Positions 1 to 6,283 of a DNA stretch of 18,376 bases are shown piece after piece (the stretch's first letter is position 1; each line of letters begins with the position of its first letter). The DNA comes from an uncultured Bacteroides sp. GTDB taxonomy: Bacteria; Bacteroidota; Bacteroidia; Bacteroidales; Bacteroidaceae. Under the pieces are notes generated by a model that saw only the letters and a program-made list of their open reading frames with translations, searched no databases and had not been told where the DNA came from. The position numbers and the translations under genes are program-made. The DNA lies in assembly GCA_900556845.1 (NCBI GenBank), contig USQO01000038.1:1-18376 (forward strand), read 5' to 3'.

Positions 1-148
1 CCAGCTTCTGGATGGTGGGCAGAGCCGCATTGATGCGGTTCTCGTTGGTGATGACGCCGTCCTTCATGGGGACGTTGAAATCACAGCGGACAAGGACCTT
101 CTTGCCGCAGTAGTTCTGATCGTCGATCGTCTTTTTACCTAAACCCAT
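1..148 (-). CDS. pgk: Phosphoglycerate kinase, N-terminal part (runs off the window)
   Basis: The reverse strand from 148 down encodes the first 49 residues of a phosphoglycerate kinase, beginning MGLGKKTIDDQNYCGKK and continuing VLVRCDFNVPMKDG, the classic 3-phosphoglycerate-binding N-terminus (R and D/N of the RxDFNVP motif). The enzyme interconverts 1,3-bisphosphoglycerate + ADP and 3-phosphoglycerate + ATP in cytoplasmic glycolysis. The ATG at 148-146 is preceded by a GAGAGGAG Shine-Dalgarno (159-166). A consensus-like promoter lies upstream at 225-253. The gene is GC-rich like ugd, marking this side as chromosomal backbone. The rest lies left of position 1. Confidence 0.95.
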   Translation of the reverse strand, partial: MGLGKKTIDDQNYCGKKVLVRCDFNVPMKDGVITNENRINAALPTIQKL

Positions 149-224
149 AGTGATTATTCTCCTCTCAATTCATTCTTCGGAATCGAATTTCGCTCACTCT
201 CGGGGTCTTAGCCCCTATGACACT

Positions 225-253
225 ATTATAAACAAAATATGTGTGTATTGCAA
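225..253 (-). promoter_or_regulatory. Sigma-70/A-type promoter of pgk
   Basis: Read on the minus strand: TTGCAA (-35, 253-248), exactly 17 bases of spacer, TATAAT (-10, 230-225). The predicted transcription start near 218 leaves a leader of roughly 70 bases before the pgk ATG. It explains why pgk can be expressed independently of the polysaccharide locus and ugd. Confidence 0.7.
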
Positions 254-340
254 GGACGGGAGATGGATAATTTATTAACAAACTTTTCCCGTGATATTCG
301 GGAATTGTGTCTATTTTGACAGTAGTCCGGCCCGGCTGCC

Positions 341-371
341 AAAACTCCGCAGGCGGTCTCCCCTCCTGCGG
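341..371 (-). terminator. Probable intrinsic terminator after ugd
   Basis: On the minus strand CCGCAGG (371-365) and CCTGCGG (353-347) form a perfect 7-bp GC-rich stem with an 11-base loop, followed by AGTTTT (to 341). It starts 19 bases past the ugd stop codon. The U-run is short, so efficiency is uncertain. The remaining bases between here and the pgk promoter show nothing else. Confidence 0.5.
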
Positions 372-389
372 CGCTTAAAACTGTCCACT

Positions 390-1616
390 TTAATCCCGAC
401 GGAACAGGTCGCGGGTGTAGACTTTGTCCTGTACATCATCCAGACAGCTGTCGTAGCGGTTGGCGATGATGGCCTGGCTGCGCTTTTTGAAAACGTCCAG
501 ATCGTTCACCACTTCGCTGCCGAAGAAGGTAGTGCCATTCTCCAAAGTCGGCTCATAGATGATAACTGTCGCGCCCTTGGCCTTGATACGCTTCATGACG
601 CCCTGAATGGAAGACTGACGGAAGTTGTCGGAGTTGGCCTTCATGGTCAGGCGGTAGACGCCGATGACACAGGGCTTCTCGTCCGCCGCGTTATACTCGT
701 TCTCTTCCCCGTAGCTGTAGTAGCCCGCCATCTGGAGCACCCGGTCTGCAATGAAATCTTTGCGGGTGCGGTTGGACTCCACGATGGCCTCGATGAGATT
801 TTCCGGCACATCCTCGTAGTTGGCGAGGAGCTGCTTGGTATCTTTAGGCAGGCAGTAGCCGCCGTAACCAAAGCTGGGATTATTATAATGTGTGCCAATG
901 CGGGGGTCGAGGCAGACGCCCTCGATGATATGCCGGGTATCAAGCCCCTTCATCTCGGCGTAGGTGTCCAGTTCATTGAAGAAGGAAACGCGGAGGGCAA
1001 GATAGGTGTTAGCGAACAGCTTGACCGCCTCGGCCTCGGTGAAGCCCATGAAGAGGGTGTCGATATTCTCTTTGACAGCACCTTCCTGTAACAAATAGGC
1101 AAAGGTGTGTGCCGCCTCCACGAGGCGCTCATCCTGCATATCCGTACCTACGATGATGCGGCTCGGGTAGAGATTATCGTATAGTGCCTTGGACTCCCGC
1201 AGGAACTCCGGGCTGAAGATGATATTCCCGCACTGATACTTTTCACGGACACTGGCCGTGAAGCCCACCGGGATGGTGGACTTGATGACCATGACAGCCT
1301 CGGGGTTCACCTTCATCACCAGCCGGATGACCGCCTCCACCGCCGAGGTATCGAAGAAATTCTTCCGGCTGTCGTAGTTGGTGGGGGCCGCGATGATCAC
1401 AAAGTCAGCCTCCCGATAGGCCGTCTCCCCGTCCAGCGTAGCCGTCAGGTCGAGATCTTTCTCGGCGAGGTATTTTTCGATGTAGTCGTCCTGAATGGGC
1501 GATTTTTTCTGGTTGATGAGCTCCACCTTTTCCGGCACGATGTCCACAGCCGTGACATGGTGGTGCTGGCTCAGCAGGACAGCAATGGACAGGCCGACGT
1601 AGCCCCCTGATGTCAA
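390..1616 (-). CDS. ugd: UDP-glucose 6-dehydrogenase, 5'-truncated at the NAD-binding motif
   Basis: UDP-glucose 6-dehydrogenase oxidises UDP-glucose to UDP-glucuronate with two NAD+, supplying uronic acid for surface polysaccharide. Visible in the 408-residue frame: a partial Rossmann motif GGYVGLS (4-10), AAPTNYD (76-82), KSTIPVG (112-118), SPEFLRES (135-142), the central-domain helix with K199/N203, the catalytic-cysteine motif GYGGYCLPKD (C255), and a normal C-terminal UDP-binding domain ending in TRDLFRRD. The N-terminus is wrong: family members start about MKIAVAGTGYVG, but here the first beta-strand and the first glycine of GxGxxG are gone. The frame upstream is LKVFAPILTSG and reaches a stop with no ATG. 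The only in-frame start is TTG 1616-1614, which has no Shine-Dalgarno. The break coincides with the edge of the mobile remnant (about 1611). I infer a decapitated, probably inactive or poorly expressed gene. The family call itself is certain. Confidence 0.85.
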   Translation of the reverse strand: MTSGGYVGLSIAVLLSQHHHVTAVDIVPEKVELINQKKSPIQDDYIEKYLAEKDLDLTATLDGETAYREADFVIIAAPTNYDSRKNFFDTSAVEAVIRLVMKVNPEAVMVIKSTIPVGFTASVREKYQCGNIIFSPEFLRESKALYDNLYPSRIIVGTDMQDERLVEAAHTFAYLLQEGAVKENIDTLFMGFTEAEAVKLFANTYLALRVSFFNELDTYAEMKGLDTRHIIEGVCLDPRIGTHYNNPSFGYGGYCLPKDTKQLLANYEDVPENLIEAIVESNRTRKDFIADRVLQMAGYYSYGEENEYNAADEKPCVIGVYRLTMKANSDNFRQSSIQGVMKRIKAKGATVIIYEPTLENGTTFFGSEVVNDLDVFKKRSQAIIANRYDSCLDDVQDKVYTRDLFRRD

Positions 1617-1678
1617 GATAGGGGCGAAAACTTTTAGCCTTGTAGGGCTTTACTCGCTATTCTATTTTCAATGGTAGC

Positions 1679-2518
1679 TTATCGAATCCAATCCATCAAT
1701 TTTCTTACGCCGCTTATCACACTGGCATAATCAATTTCTGCTGCATACGAGTATTTCTTCTGATATGCTCTCCACAGCACTCGAAGCTGTTCATCTGCTT
1801 CAATAATTTTGATAATCTCCTCGGCCTGCTCCTGCAGATGATCCGTTCCTCTCTTTTTACAAGTTGCTGCAAAAGCATCCTTCAAAACAGCCTTATTGAC
1901 TTTATCTTCGTATGTATCGAGCAGCATCCGTATATCGTAAAAATCTCTCATTCGGGTGTTTAAGATACCCCTCGCCAAAACCGTCTGCAACTTCTCGGCT
2001 AATATAGTTTCCAAATTATACGACCATAGACTGATAGAACGATCTTCCAGCAAGAGATCATAATTGAACTCGATTGCTCGTGGGGTAATCACGTCGCCCG
2101 TGGAAATGTCAATTTTCAAAGGCGTAATCAATCTTCCCACATTGGCGTTCATGGTAACGCGGATTCCCGGATACTCCATTTCATCCATGATATTGGAAAC
2201 ATCTTTAACCTCAAAAGAAACACCATCATCAAGGTCAATATCTTTGACCTGATTGACAACTCGCAAGGCATCCTCCGCAGACAGATTTAGATTCTTCATG
2301 CTGGTGTCTATGTCCATCGTGGAACGGTGCGCAACACCAATCATTGCCGTAACTAGTATTCCGCCTTTGATAATGAAGTTATCCCGATATTCTGATTGTG
2401 CCAGTCTTTCCAGAAAACGCTCCATCATATAGATTCGCATGAGTGTCCTTGCGTCTGCATTGTTCTGTTTTGCAACGCTCTTGATACGCCCTTTTATCTG
2501 TTCAGGTGTAAATCCCAT
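1679..2518 (-). CDS. abiEii: AbiEii-type toxin, nucleotidyltransferase fold (type IV TA / abortive infection)
   Basis: A 279-residue protein of the AbiEii/AbiGii nucleotidyltransferase family, the toxin half of AbiE phage-exclusion systems. Family members modify cellular targets by nucleotide transfer; some homologues act on tRNA. Seen: motif I KGG (51-53) followed by RSTMDID (65-71) with the two metal-binding Asp (D69, D71); KIDISTGD (135-142), the third acidic motif; and LETILAEKLQ (169-178) with RMRDFYDI (189-196), typical of this family. Length is normal. The ATG abuts the TAA stop of abiEi with no spacing, and its Shine-Dalgarno GGAGG (2535-2531) lies inside abiEi, so antitoxin and toxin are translationally coupled. 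No key residue is missing, so it looks functional. Confidence 0.9.
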   Translation of the reverse strand: MGFTPEQIKGRIKSVAKQNNADARTLMRIYMMERFLERLAQSEYRDNFIIKGGILVTAMIGVAHRSTMDIDTSMKNLNLSAEDALRVVNQVKDIDLDDGVSFEVKDVSNIMDEMEYPGIRVTMNANVGRLITPLKIDISTGDVITPRAIEFNYDLLLEDRSISLWSYNLETILAEKLQTVLARGILNTRMRDFYDIRMLLDTYEDKVNKAVLKDAFAATCKKRGTDHLQEQAEEIIKIIEADEQLRVLWRAYQKKYSYAAEIDYASVISGVRKLMDWIR

Positions 2519-3100
2519 TTACAGTAGTACCTCCATATAATTTCGGATGATCTTATCCACTCGAAATAGCTTTGCATACTTCATCAGTTTATTAAGGTCC
2601 TTATCTTTTCTCCCGACATACGCTTTTAATACTGCATTGAAATCCTGTACTTCTATAGAACTTCTACTCCGCACCAAGTCGCAAATTGTCCGTTCCAAAT
2701 CGTACATAGGAATTTCATTTCCCTGATTGCTTTTTACGATTTGCTTGCCAACGTCAAGAAGTTCCTTTTTTACTGTATAAACCTTATAGCCATCCTCTTT
2801 CAAGCGGTGAACATTATATCCACTATAAATCGTGAGTGTATGAACAAGCGGTTCCCGATCTGTCAGCCCATAATAATAGAACGCTTCATCATGAGAAAAC
2901 ACTCCCATCGGGCAGCGGCGGTGCAGCATTTCTAATTCGTCAATCCAAGTATCTTTTGCTGCGTATACGCCATGTCCGACCTGCTCGTATTCATTGGCCT
3001 TTACATATTTATAAAACTCAAATTTCGTTAAACCTACTTTTGTTGCAAGCTGCGGTGTTAAAATCTCATGTGTTTGAGCCAAATTGTTCATGTTCATCAT
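2519..3100 (-). CDS. abiEi: AbiEi-type antitoxin, winged-helix transcriptional autorepressor
   Basis: AbiEi antitoxin, about 193 residues. The N-terminal part (LTPQLATKVGLTKFEFYKYV) is a winged helix-turn-helix; GHGVYA then begins the AbiEi linker. A C-terminal domain follows with the family signature YDLERTICDLVRSR, needed in characterised systems to neutralise the toxin. In the type IV mechanism the antitoxin does not bind the toxin but antagonises its action, and it represses its own operon by binding inverted repeats. Such repeats are present upstream here. The start chosen is ATG 3100-3098, because GAGGTG (3111-3106) sits 6 bases before it. A GTG at 3109-3107 would add three residues but overlaps that Shine-Dalgarno. 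Confidence 0.88.
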   Translation of the reverse strand: MMNMNNLAQTHEILTPQLATKVGLTKFEFYKYVKANEYEQVGHGVYAAKDTWIDELEMLHRRCPMGVFSHDEAFYYYGLTDREPLVHTLTIYSGYNVHRLKEDGYKVYTVKKELLDVGKQIVKSNQGNEIPMYDLERTICDLVRSRSSIEVQDFNAVLKAYVGRKDKDLNKLMKYAKLFRVDKIIRNYMEVLL

Positions 3101-3115
3101 AAGCGTCACCTCACC

Positions 3116-3149
3116 TTCGTGCTTATATTGTATTCTAAATAAGCACGAA
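3116..3149. promoter_or_regulatory. Proximal AbiEi operator (11-bp perfect inverted repeat)
   Basis: TTCGTGCTTAT (3116-3126) and ATAAGCACGAA (3139-3149) are perfect inverted copies separated by 12 bases. One arm fills the promoter spacer next to the -35 box; the other follows the -10 box and covers the transcription start. AbiEi antitoxins are known to autoregulate through inverted repeats, which makes this the likely main operator. Confidence 0.75.
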
Positions 3150-3155
3150 AGTCAA
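3127..3155 (-). promoter_or_regulatory. abiE operon promoter
   Basis: On the minus strand TTGACT (-35, 3155-3150), a 17-base spacer, TACAAT (-10, 3132-3127). The start of transcription falls near 3120, leaving a leader of about 20 bases containing the Shine-Dalgarno GAGGTG. The spacer and start region are occupied by the two arms of the proximal inverted repeat, so a bound AbiEi dimer would block polymerase. Confidence 0.75.
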
Positions 3156-3167
3156 CGCAAACTTTCT

Positions 3168-3199
3168 TTTGTGCTTATTTCATTTGCAATATTAGCACA
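3168..3199. promoter_or_regulatory. Distal AbiEi operator (imperfect second inverted repeat)
   Basis: TTTGTGCTTAT (3168-3178) repeats the proximal arm with one change. ATTAGCAC (3191-3198) is the inverted arm with one mismatch in eight. The arm-to-arm spacing is again exactly 12 bases, and the site lies 52 bases from the first one, just upstream of the -35 box. Identical geometry suggests the same protein binds both sites cooperatively. Confidence 0.6.
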
Positions 3200-3218
3200 T
3201 TCGTCCACTCAGCCTTAC

Positions 3219-3247
3219 TTGATGCTCCCTATTCAACGTGCTATACT
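3219..3247 (+). promoter_or_regulatory. Possible promoter toward the mobC remnant
   Basis: TTGATG (3219-3224), a 17-base spacer and TATACT (3242-3247) on the plus strand. The predicted start (about 3254) coincides with the first base of the mobC ATG, so a transcript would be leaderless. No Shine-Dalgarno precedes that ATG. This may be a chance match or a promoter left from a different arrangement. Confidence 0.35.
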
Positions 3248-3253
3248 TAAACC

Positions 3254-3526
3254 ATGAAAATCAATCAAAGGAAGGGCCGTATTCTGATTCCGTTCAACTA
3301 TAATATCGTTGCCGATCTGGGAGAGATTCAGAATTTGACGGTGCAGGCCGCCGGCATCGGGAACAATCTCAACCAGATTGCCCGCTATTTCCACAGCGGT
3401 GGTCTGGCATCACGCGGAATGTTAGAAGAACTAAAAAGGTGCATTGCGGAAATCCGTGAACTGCGGCAGGAAATCGTTCAGCTTGGAGGTGTATACCGTG
3501 GCAATTCTAAAACACATCGCAAGTAA
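3254..3526 (+). CDS. mobC: MobC-like relaxosome protein, N-terminally truncated
   Basis: The 90-residue frame carries the MobC C-terminal signature GIGNNLNQIARYFHSGG (residues 35-51), followed by a charged coiled-coil-like helix (EELKRCIAEIRELRQEI). MobC proteins assist relaxase at oriT in mobilizable plasmids and integrative elements. Family members are usually around 110-130 residues with an N-terminal ribbon-helix-helix; that DNA-binding part is absent here, and the first ~14 residues (MKINQRKGRILIPF) look unrelated, so a rearrangement edge lies near 3254-3300. The reading frame overlaps the relaxase start (GTG 3498) by 29 bases, the normal mobC-relaxase arrangement. No Shine-Dalgarno is visible for this ATG. 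Probably non-functional. Confidence 0.65.
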   Translation: MKINQRKGRILIPFNYNIVADLGEIQNLTVQAAGIGNNLNQIARYFHSGGLASRGMLEELKRCIAEIRELRQEIVQLGGVYRGNSKTHRK

Positions 3527-3728
3527 AAATGCCAATTACGGGAGTGCCATCGACTATCTGAAATACCAGCATGATGAATTTCATCTAGTTCCTATCCTTG
3601 ATGAAAACGGGAATATGATGCTCCGGGATGAATTTTACCTTGAGGGATTGAACTGTGATCCCGAAACCTTTGACCTTGAATGCGAACTGTTGAACGCCTT
3701 TCGTGATTGGTTTTGGTTTGGACGCTAA
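3498..3728 (+). pseudogene. Relaxase (mobilization nuclease) 5' fragment
   Basis: From GTG 3498, with a GGAGGT Shine-Dalgarno at 3485-3490, the reading VAILKHIASKNANYGSAIDY and then RDEFYLEGLNCDP matches the N-terminus of the Relaxase/Mobilization nuclease family of Firmicutes integrative elements. Intact members run several hundred residues and hold the catalytic Tyr/His motifs further along. Here the family resemblance stops after about 67 codons (ELLNA, about 3698). A short unrelated tail FRDWFWFGR and a stop follow. The DNA-nicking HxH motif is therefore missing and the gene is dead. Confidence 0.75.
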
Positions 3729-3833
3729 ATACTTTATCACACCAAATGGTCGTTCTCTATTTTATTATCTAGGCTTTCCTACAAAAACTTTACGCTGGCC
3801 TGATAAATGCTTGTTTTCAATCGCCAATTTTAT

Positions 3834-5219
3834 TTACAAACTATATCCTCTATCACGAATCACATCGACAACTTCAGAAACATATTTCTGACAGGTGTCG
3901 TGGTCAGGAGCTTCCACCATCACACGCACCACCGGCTCCGTGCCGGACTCACGGACCAGAATACGGCCAGTATCACCCAGTGCTTCAGCCACATTCTTTA
4001 CTGCTGCCTGCACAGTCTCATCGTTCTGTGCCGCCTTTTTATCCGTTACACGAACATTCTCCAGCACCTGCGGATAAATCTTCAGCGGTGCTGCCAGTTC
4101 GCTCATCGGCTTCTTTTTCGCCAACATGACTTCCATCATTTTCAGACTGGTCAGGATACCGTCACCCGTGCTGGCATACTTGGAGAAGATGATGTGGCCG
4201 CTTTGCTCACCACCGATACGGCAGCCGTTCTTCGCCATGTACTCATAGACGTACTTGTCACCAACAGCGGTCTTGGCATAACCAATACCCTGTTCATCAA
4301 ATGCTTTGTAGAGGCCAAAGTTAGACATGACTGTGGTGACGACGGTATTATTTAGCAGCTTACCACGTTCCTTCATATAGCAACCGTAGATGTACAGAAT
4401 GTGGTCGCCGGTGATAACATTGCCCTTCTCATCCACACACAGGCAGCGGTCAGCGTCACCATCAAAGGCAAAACCAACGTCCAGACCCTTCTCCACGACA
4501 AACTTCTGCAGCCCCTCAATGTGGGTAGATCCAGCGTTCAAGTTGATGTTCAGACCATTGGGCTGTGCGTTAATGACGTAGGTATCTGCACCCAGTGCAT
4601 CGAACACAGATTTTGCAATGTTCCAAGAACTGCCGTTGGCGCAATCCAGACCAACCTTAACGCCCTTAAAAGAGTAGATACCCAAAGAAATCAAGTAGCC
4701 CATGTAACGGTTACGGCCTGCCACATAGTCAACAGTACAGCCAATATGCTCACGATGAGCAAAAGGCAGTTCCGACCAGTCCTGATCGAACACATGGAGT
4801 TGGCCGTCGATGTAATCCTCTACCAGCAGCAGAGTTTCCTCCGGCATTTTCTCGCCATAGCAGTCAATCAGCTTAATACCGTTGTCGTAGTACGGGTTGT
4901 GGCTGGCAGAGATCATAATGCCACAATCGAAGTCATCCACGCGAGCGATGTACGCCACAGATGGAGTAGTGGTAACATGGAGCAGATAAGCGTCTGCACC
5001 GGAAGCGGTTAACCCAGCGACCAGGCTGTACTCAAACATATAGGAGCTACGGCGGGTATCCTTGCCGATGACGATACGAGCTGGATCAGTATCACCGTTG
5101 CGCTCATGCAGTGCATTGTAGTACCAGCCAAGGAAGCGCCCCACTTTATAAGCATGGTCTGCTGTTAATGTAATTCCGGCTTCACCACGAAAACCATCTG
5201 TTCCAAAATACTTTCCCAT
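3834..5219 (-). CDS. glmM: Phosphoglucosamine mutase
   Basis: GlmM converts glucosamine-6-phosphate to glucosamine-1-phosphate on the route to UDP-GlcNAc for peptidoglycan and surface glycans. Seen in 461 residues: N-terminal GKYFGTDGFRGEAG; the phosphoserine loop ISASHNP with S106 as the phosphoryl carrier; the Mg-binding loop DGDADRC (253-259); the sugar-binding loop GGEQSGH (336-342); and the phosphate-binding loop RESGTEP (423-429). Length and all four active-site loops are normal. The GlmM-style N-terminus favours this over a phosphomannomutase/phosphoglucomutase, but a cps-specific substrate cannot be excluded. Shine-Dalgarno AGAGGA precedes the ATG. It is the last gene of the polysaccharide operon (21 bases after the acyltransferase), and I see no terminator between its stop and the mobile remnant. 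Confidence 0.9.
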   Translation of the reverse strand: MGKYFGTDGFRGEAGITLTADHAYKVGRFLGWYYNALHERNGDTDPARIVIGKDTRRSSYMFEYSLVAGLTASGADAYLLHVTTTPSVAYIARVDDFDCGIMISASHNPYYDNGIKLIDCYGEKMPEETLLLVEDYIDGQLHVFDQDWSELPFAHREHIGCTVDYVAGRNRYMGYLISLGIYSFKGVKVGLDCANGSSWNIAKSVFDALGADTYVINAQPNGLNINLNAGSTHIEGLQKFVVEKGLDVGFAFDGDADRCLCVDEKGNVITGDHILYIYGCYMKERGKLLNNTVVTTVMSNFGLYKAFDEQGIGYAKTAVGDKYVYEYMAKNGCRIGGEQSGHIIFSKYASTGDGILTSLKMMEVMLAKKKPMSELAAPLKIYPQVLENVRVTDKKAAQNDETVQAAVKNVAEALGDTGRILVRESGTEPVVRVMVEAPDHDTCQKYVSEVVDVIRDRGYSL

Positions 5220-5240
5220 TTATTTGTCCTCTTATTTTCT

Positions 5241-6223
5241 TTAGTCAAATCCTATCCATCGTAGTTTTTTCATGTCAGCGACTTTATTTCTTATCAGCAT
5301 TACAAGCGTATAACTTATAAAAGTTGTAAGCAAAAAAGTAAGCATCCAGAAAGCAATCCAGCAATGGTCGATTCCTACCATAGAAAGAATTTTCTTTACA
5401 ATCCACAGCACCATACAATGTAAAAAGAAGATTCCAAATGAACAGTCTCCTATGTTACTTATCCATGTGTTACACTGTACTTTGTCCTCATTCTTTTTCA
5501 GGCATAGCAAAATTGTCGCGGCATATAAGCAGCTACTAAACTTCAGCTGACTACTGGCCAAGGTAATAGAGCAACCGCCAACATATAGAACTATCGTTTC
5601 TAATAGTTCAATACCTACCGCAACAATTACCCATACACCACTACTTTTTTGAACATATCGTTCTAATCTTCCTGCTCTACAATCTATCCCCAGAAGATAA
5701 AACAGTAGCCATGCCGGGAAAACTGTTCCATATAACCTTGGCGGTGCGCCAGCAATCACTGTCCAAATATAAATCACACATAAATATACTGGCGTAATCA
5801 AATACAGCCATTTTTTACCTGCCTTTTTAAGAATAAAAGGAGTTAATAATGTCAGCTGAAATAAAACCAGAATATAGTACAATGGTGCAGCAGCGCGTCC
5901 TGTTAAAAAGTCAAACAGAACGCTTTTCCATTCTACATTGTCACCAAATAATACATTTTTTACAGTATAGATTATATCCCACAGCAGGAAGGGCAACAAC
6001 AGCCGCCCCCCCCCCGATTTATAATATAGTCAGCATTTACTTTTTCCGGCTTTATAAAATATCCTGCCATAAAAATAAATATTGCAACAGGGAAATTGAT
6101 AAGCTGTCTTAACGCCAACCATACTATTTGATCTAGTCTATTCTGCCCTACTGGGCAATGGATCATAATTACAGCAAGAATACAAACACCTCTTACTGCC
6201 TGCCAATATCTCGACTTAATCAT
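5241..6223 (-). CDS. Acyltransferase-3 family membrane O-acyltransferase, frameshifted at a G10 tract (phase OFF)
   Basis: Two overlapping frames make one gene. The 5' frame (6223 to 5972, 83 residues) starts MIKSRYWQAVRGVCILAVIM and has the family's catalytic-type histidine (H22) after the RG....V motif in the first membrane helix. The 3' frame (continuing to 5241) holds the remaining hydrophobic helices, e.g. LYYILVLFQLTLL and FGIFFLHCMVLWIV. The join is the G10 run at 6015-6006. With 10 G the frame ends at ...GGGGCCCPSCCGI; with 11 or 8 G it reads ...NRGGGRLLLPFLLWDIIY and yields about 327 residues, normal for this family. Such proteins transfer acetyl or similar groups from cytoplasmic acyl-CoA to a surface glycan. 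Shine-Dalgarno AAAGGGA precedes the ATG at 6223. I treat it as a switchable gene, currently OFF, rather than as decay. Confidence 0.82.
6006..6015 (-). repeat. Poly-G tract of 10 in the acyltransferase gene
   Basis: Ten C on the plus strand, i.e. G10 in the coding strand. It sits about 70 codons into the gene, after the first membrane helices. The open frame needs 8 or 11 G, so the present length is OFF. Slipped-strand mispairing is the expected mutation mode. Confidence 0.85.
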
Positions 6224-6283
6224 TTATCAATTCCCTTTCATGGCATATCCTTTATCTCGTTTGATGCTGCTACTTTCTAATTA

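Larger units (their letters stand above)
1611..3705. mobile_element. Remnant of a mobilizable element carrying an AbiE system
   Basis: This insert lies between the 3' end of glmM and the broken 5' end of ugd. It holds abiEii and abiEi (minus strand), then divergently an N-terminally incomplete mobC and only the first ~67 codons of a relaxase (plus strand). No integrase, transposase or complete mobilization gene remains. The left edge is taken as the loss of ugd homology next to a 5'-TG (1611). The right edge is where the relaxase reading departs from its family (about 3698-3705). Whether the outer sequence TGTCAAGATAGGGGCG is an insertion-sequence terminus I cannot tell: I see no matching inverted copy at the right side. 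Bases 3729-3833 contain no recognisable gene, hairpin or repeat. Confidence 0.6.

Noticed and set aside
291..1091. Long plus-strand open frame over ugd
   Set aside because: It lies opposite ugd, whose minus-strand frame shows clear family motifs; the plus-strand peptide has no recognisable domain or ribosome binding site.
1611..1650. TGTCAAGATAGGGGCG flank as the end of a named insertion sequence
   Set aside because: It starts with TG and sits at a disruption point, but no matching inverted copy or target duplication is visible near 3700-3830 and I cannot identify the family with confidence.
1620..1660. Short hairpin AGCC/GGCT followed by AAAAGTTTT as an abiE terminator
   Set aside because: The stem is only four base pairs; too weak to call.
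3807..5012. Plus-strand open frames opposite glmM (3807-4355 and 4401-5012)
   Set aside because: Antisense shadows of a fully conserved glmM; no Shine-Dalgarno and no domain-like sequence.
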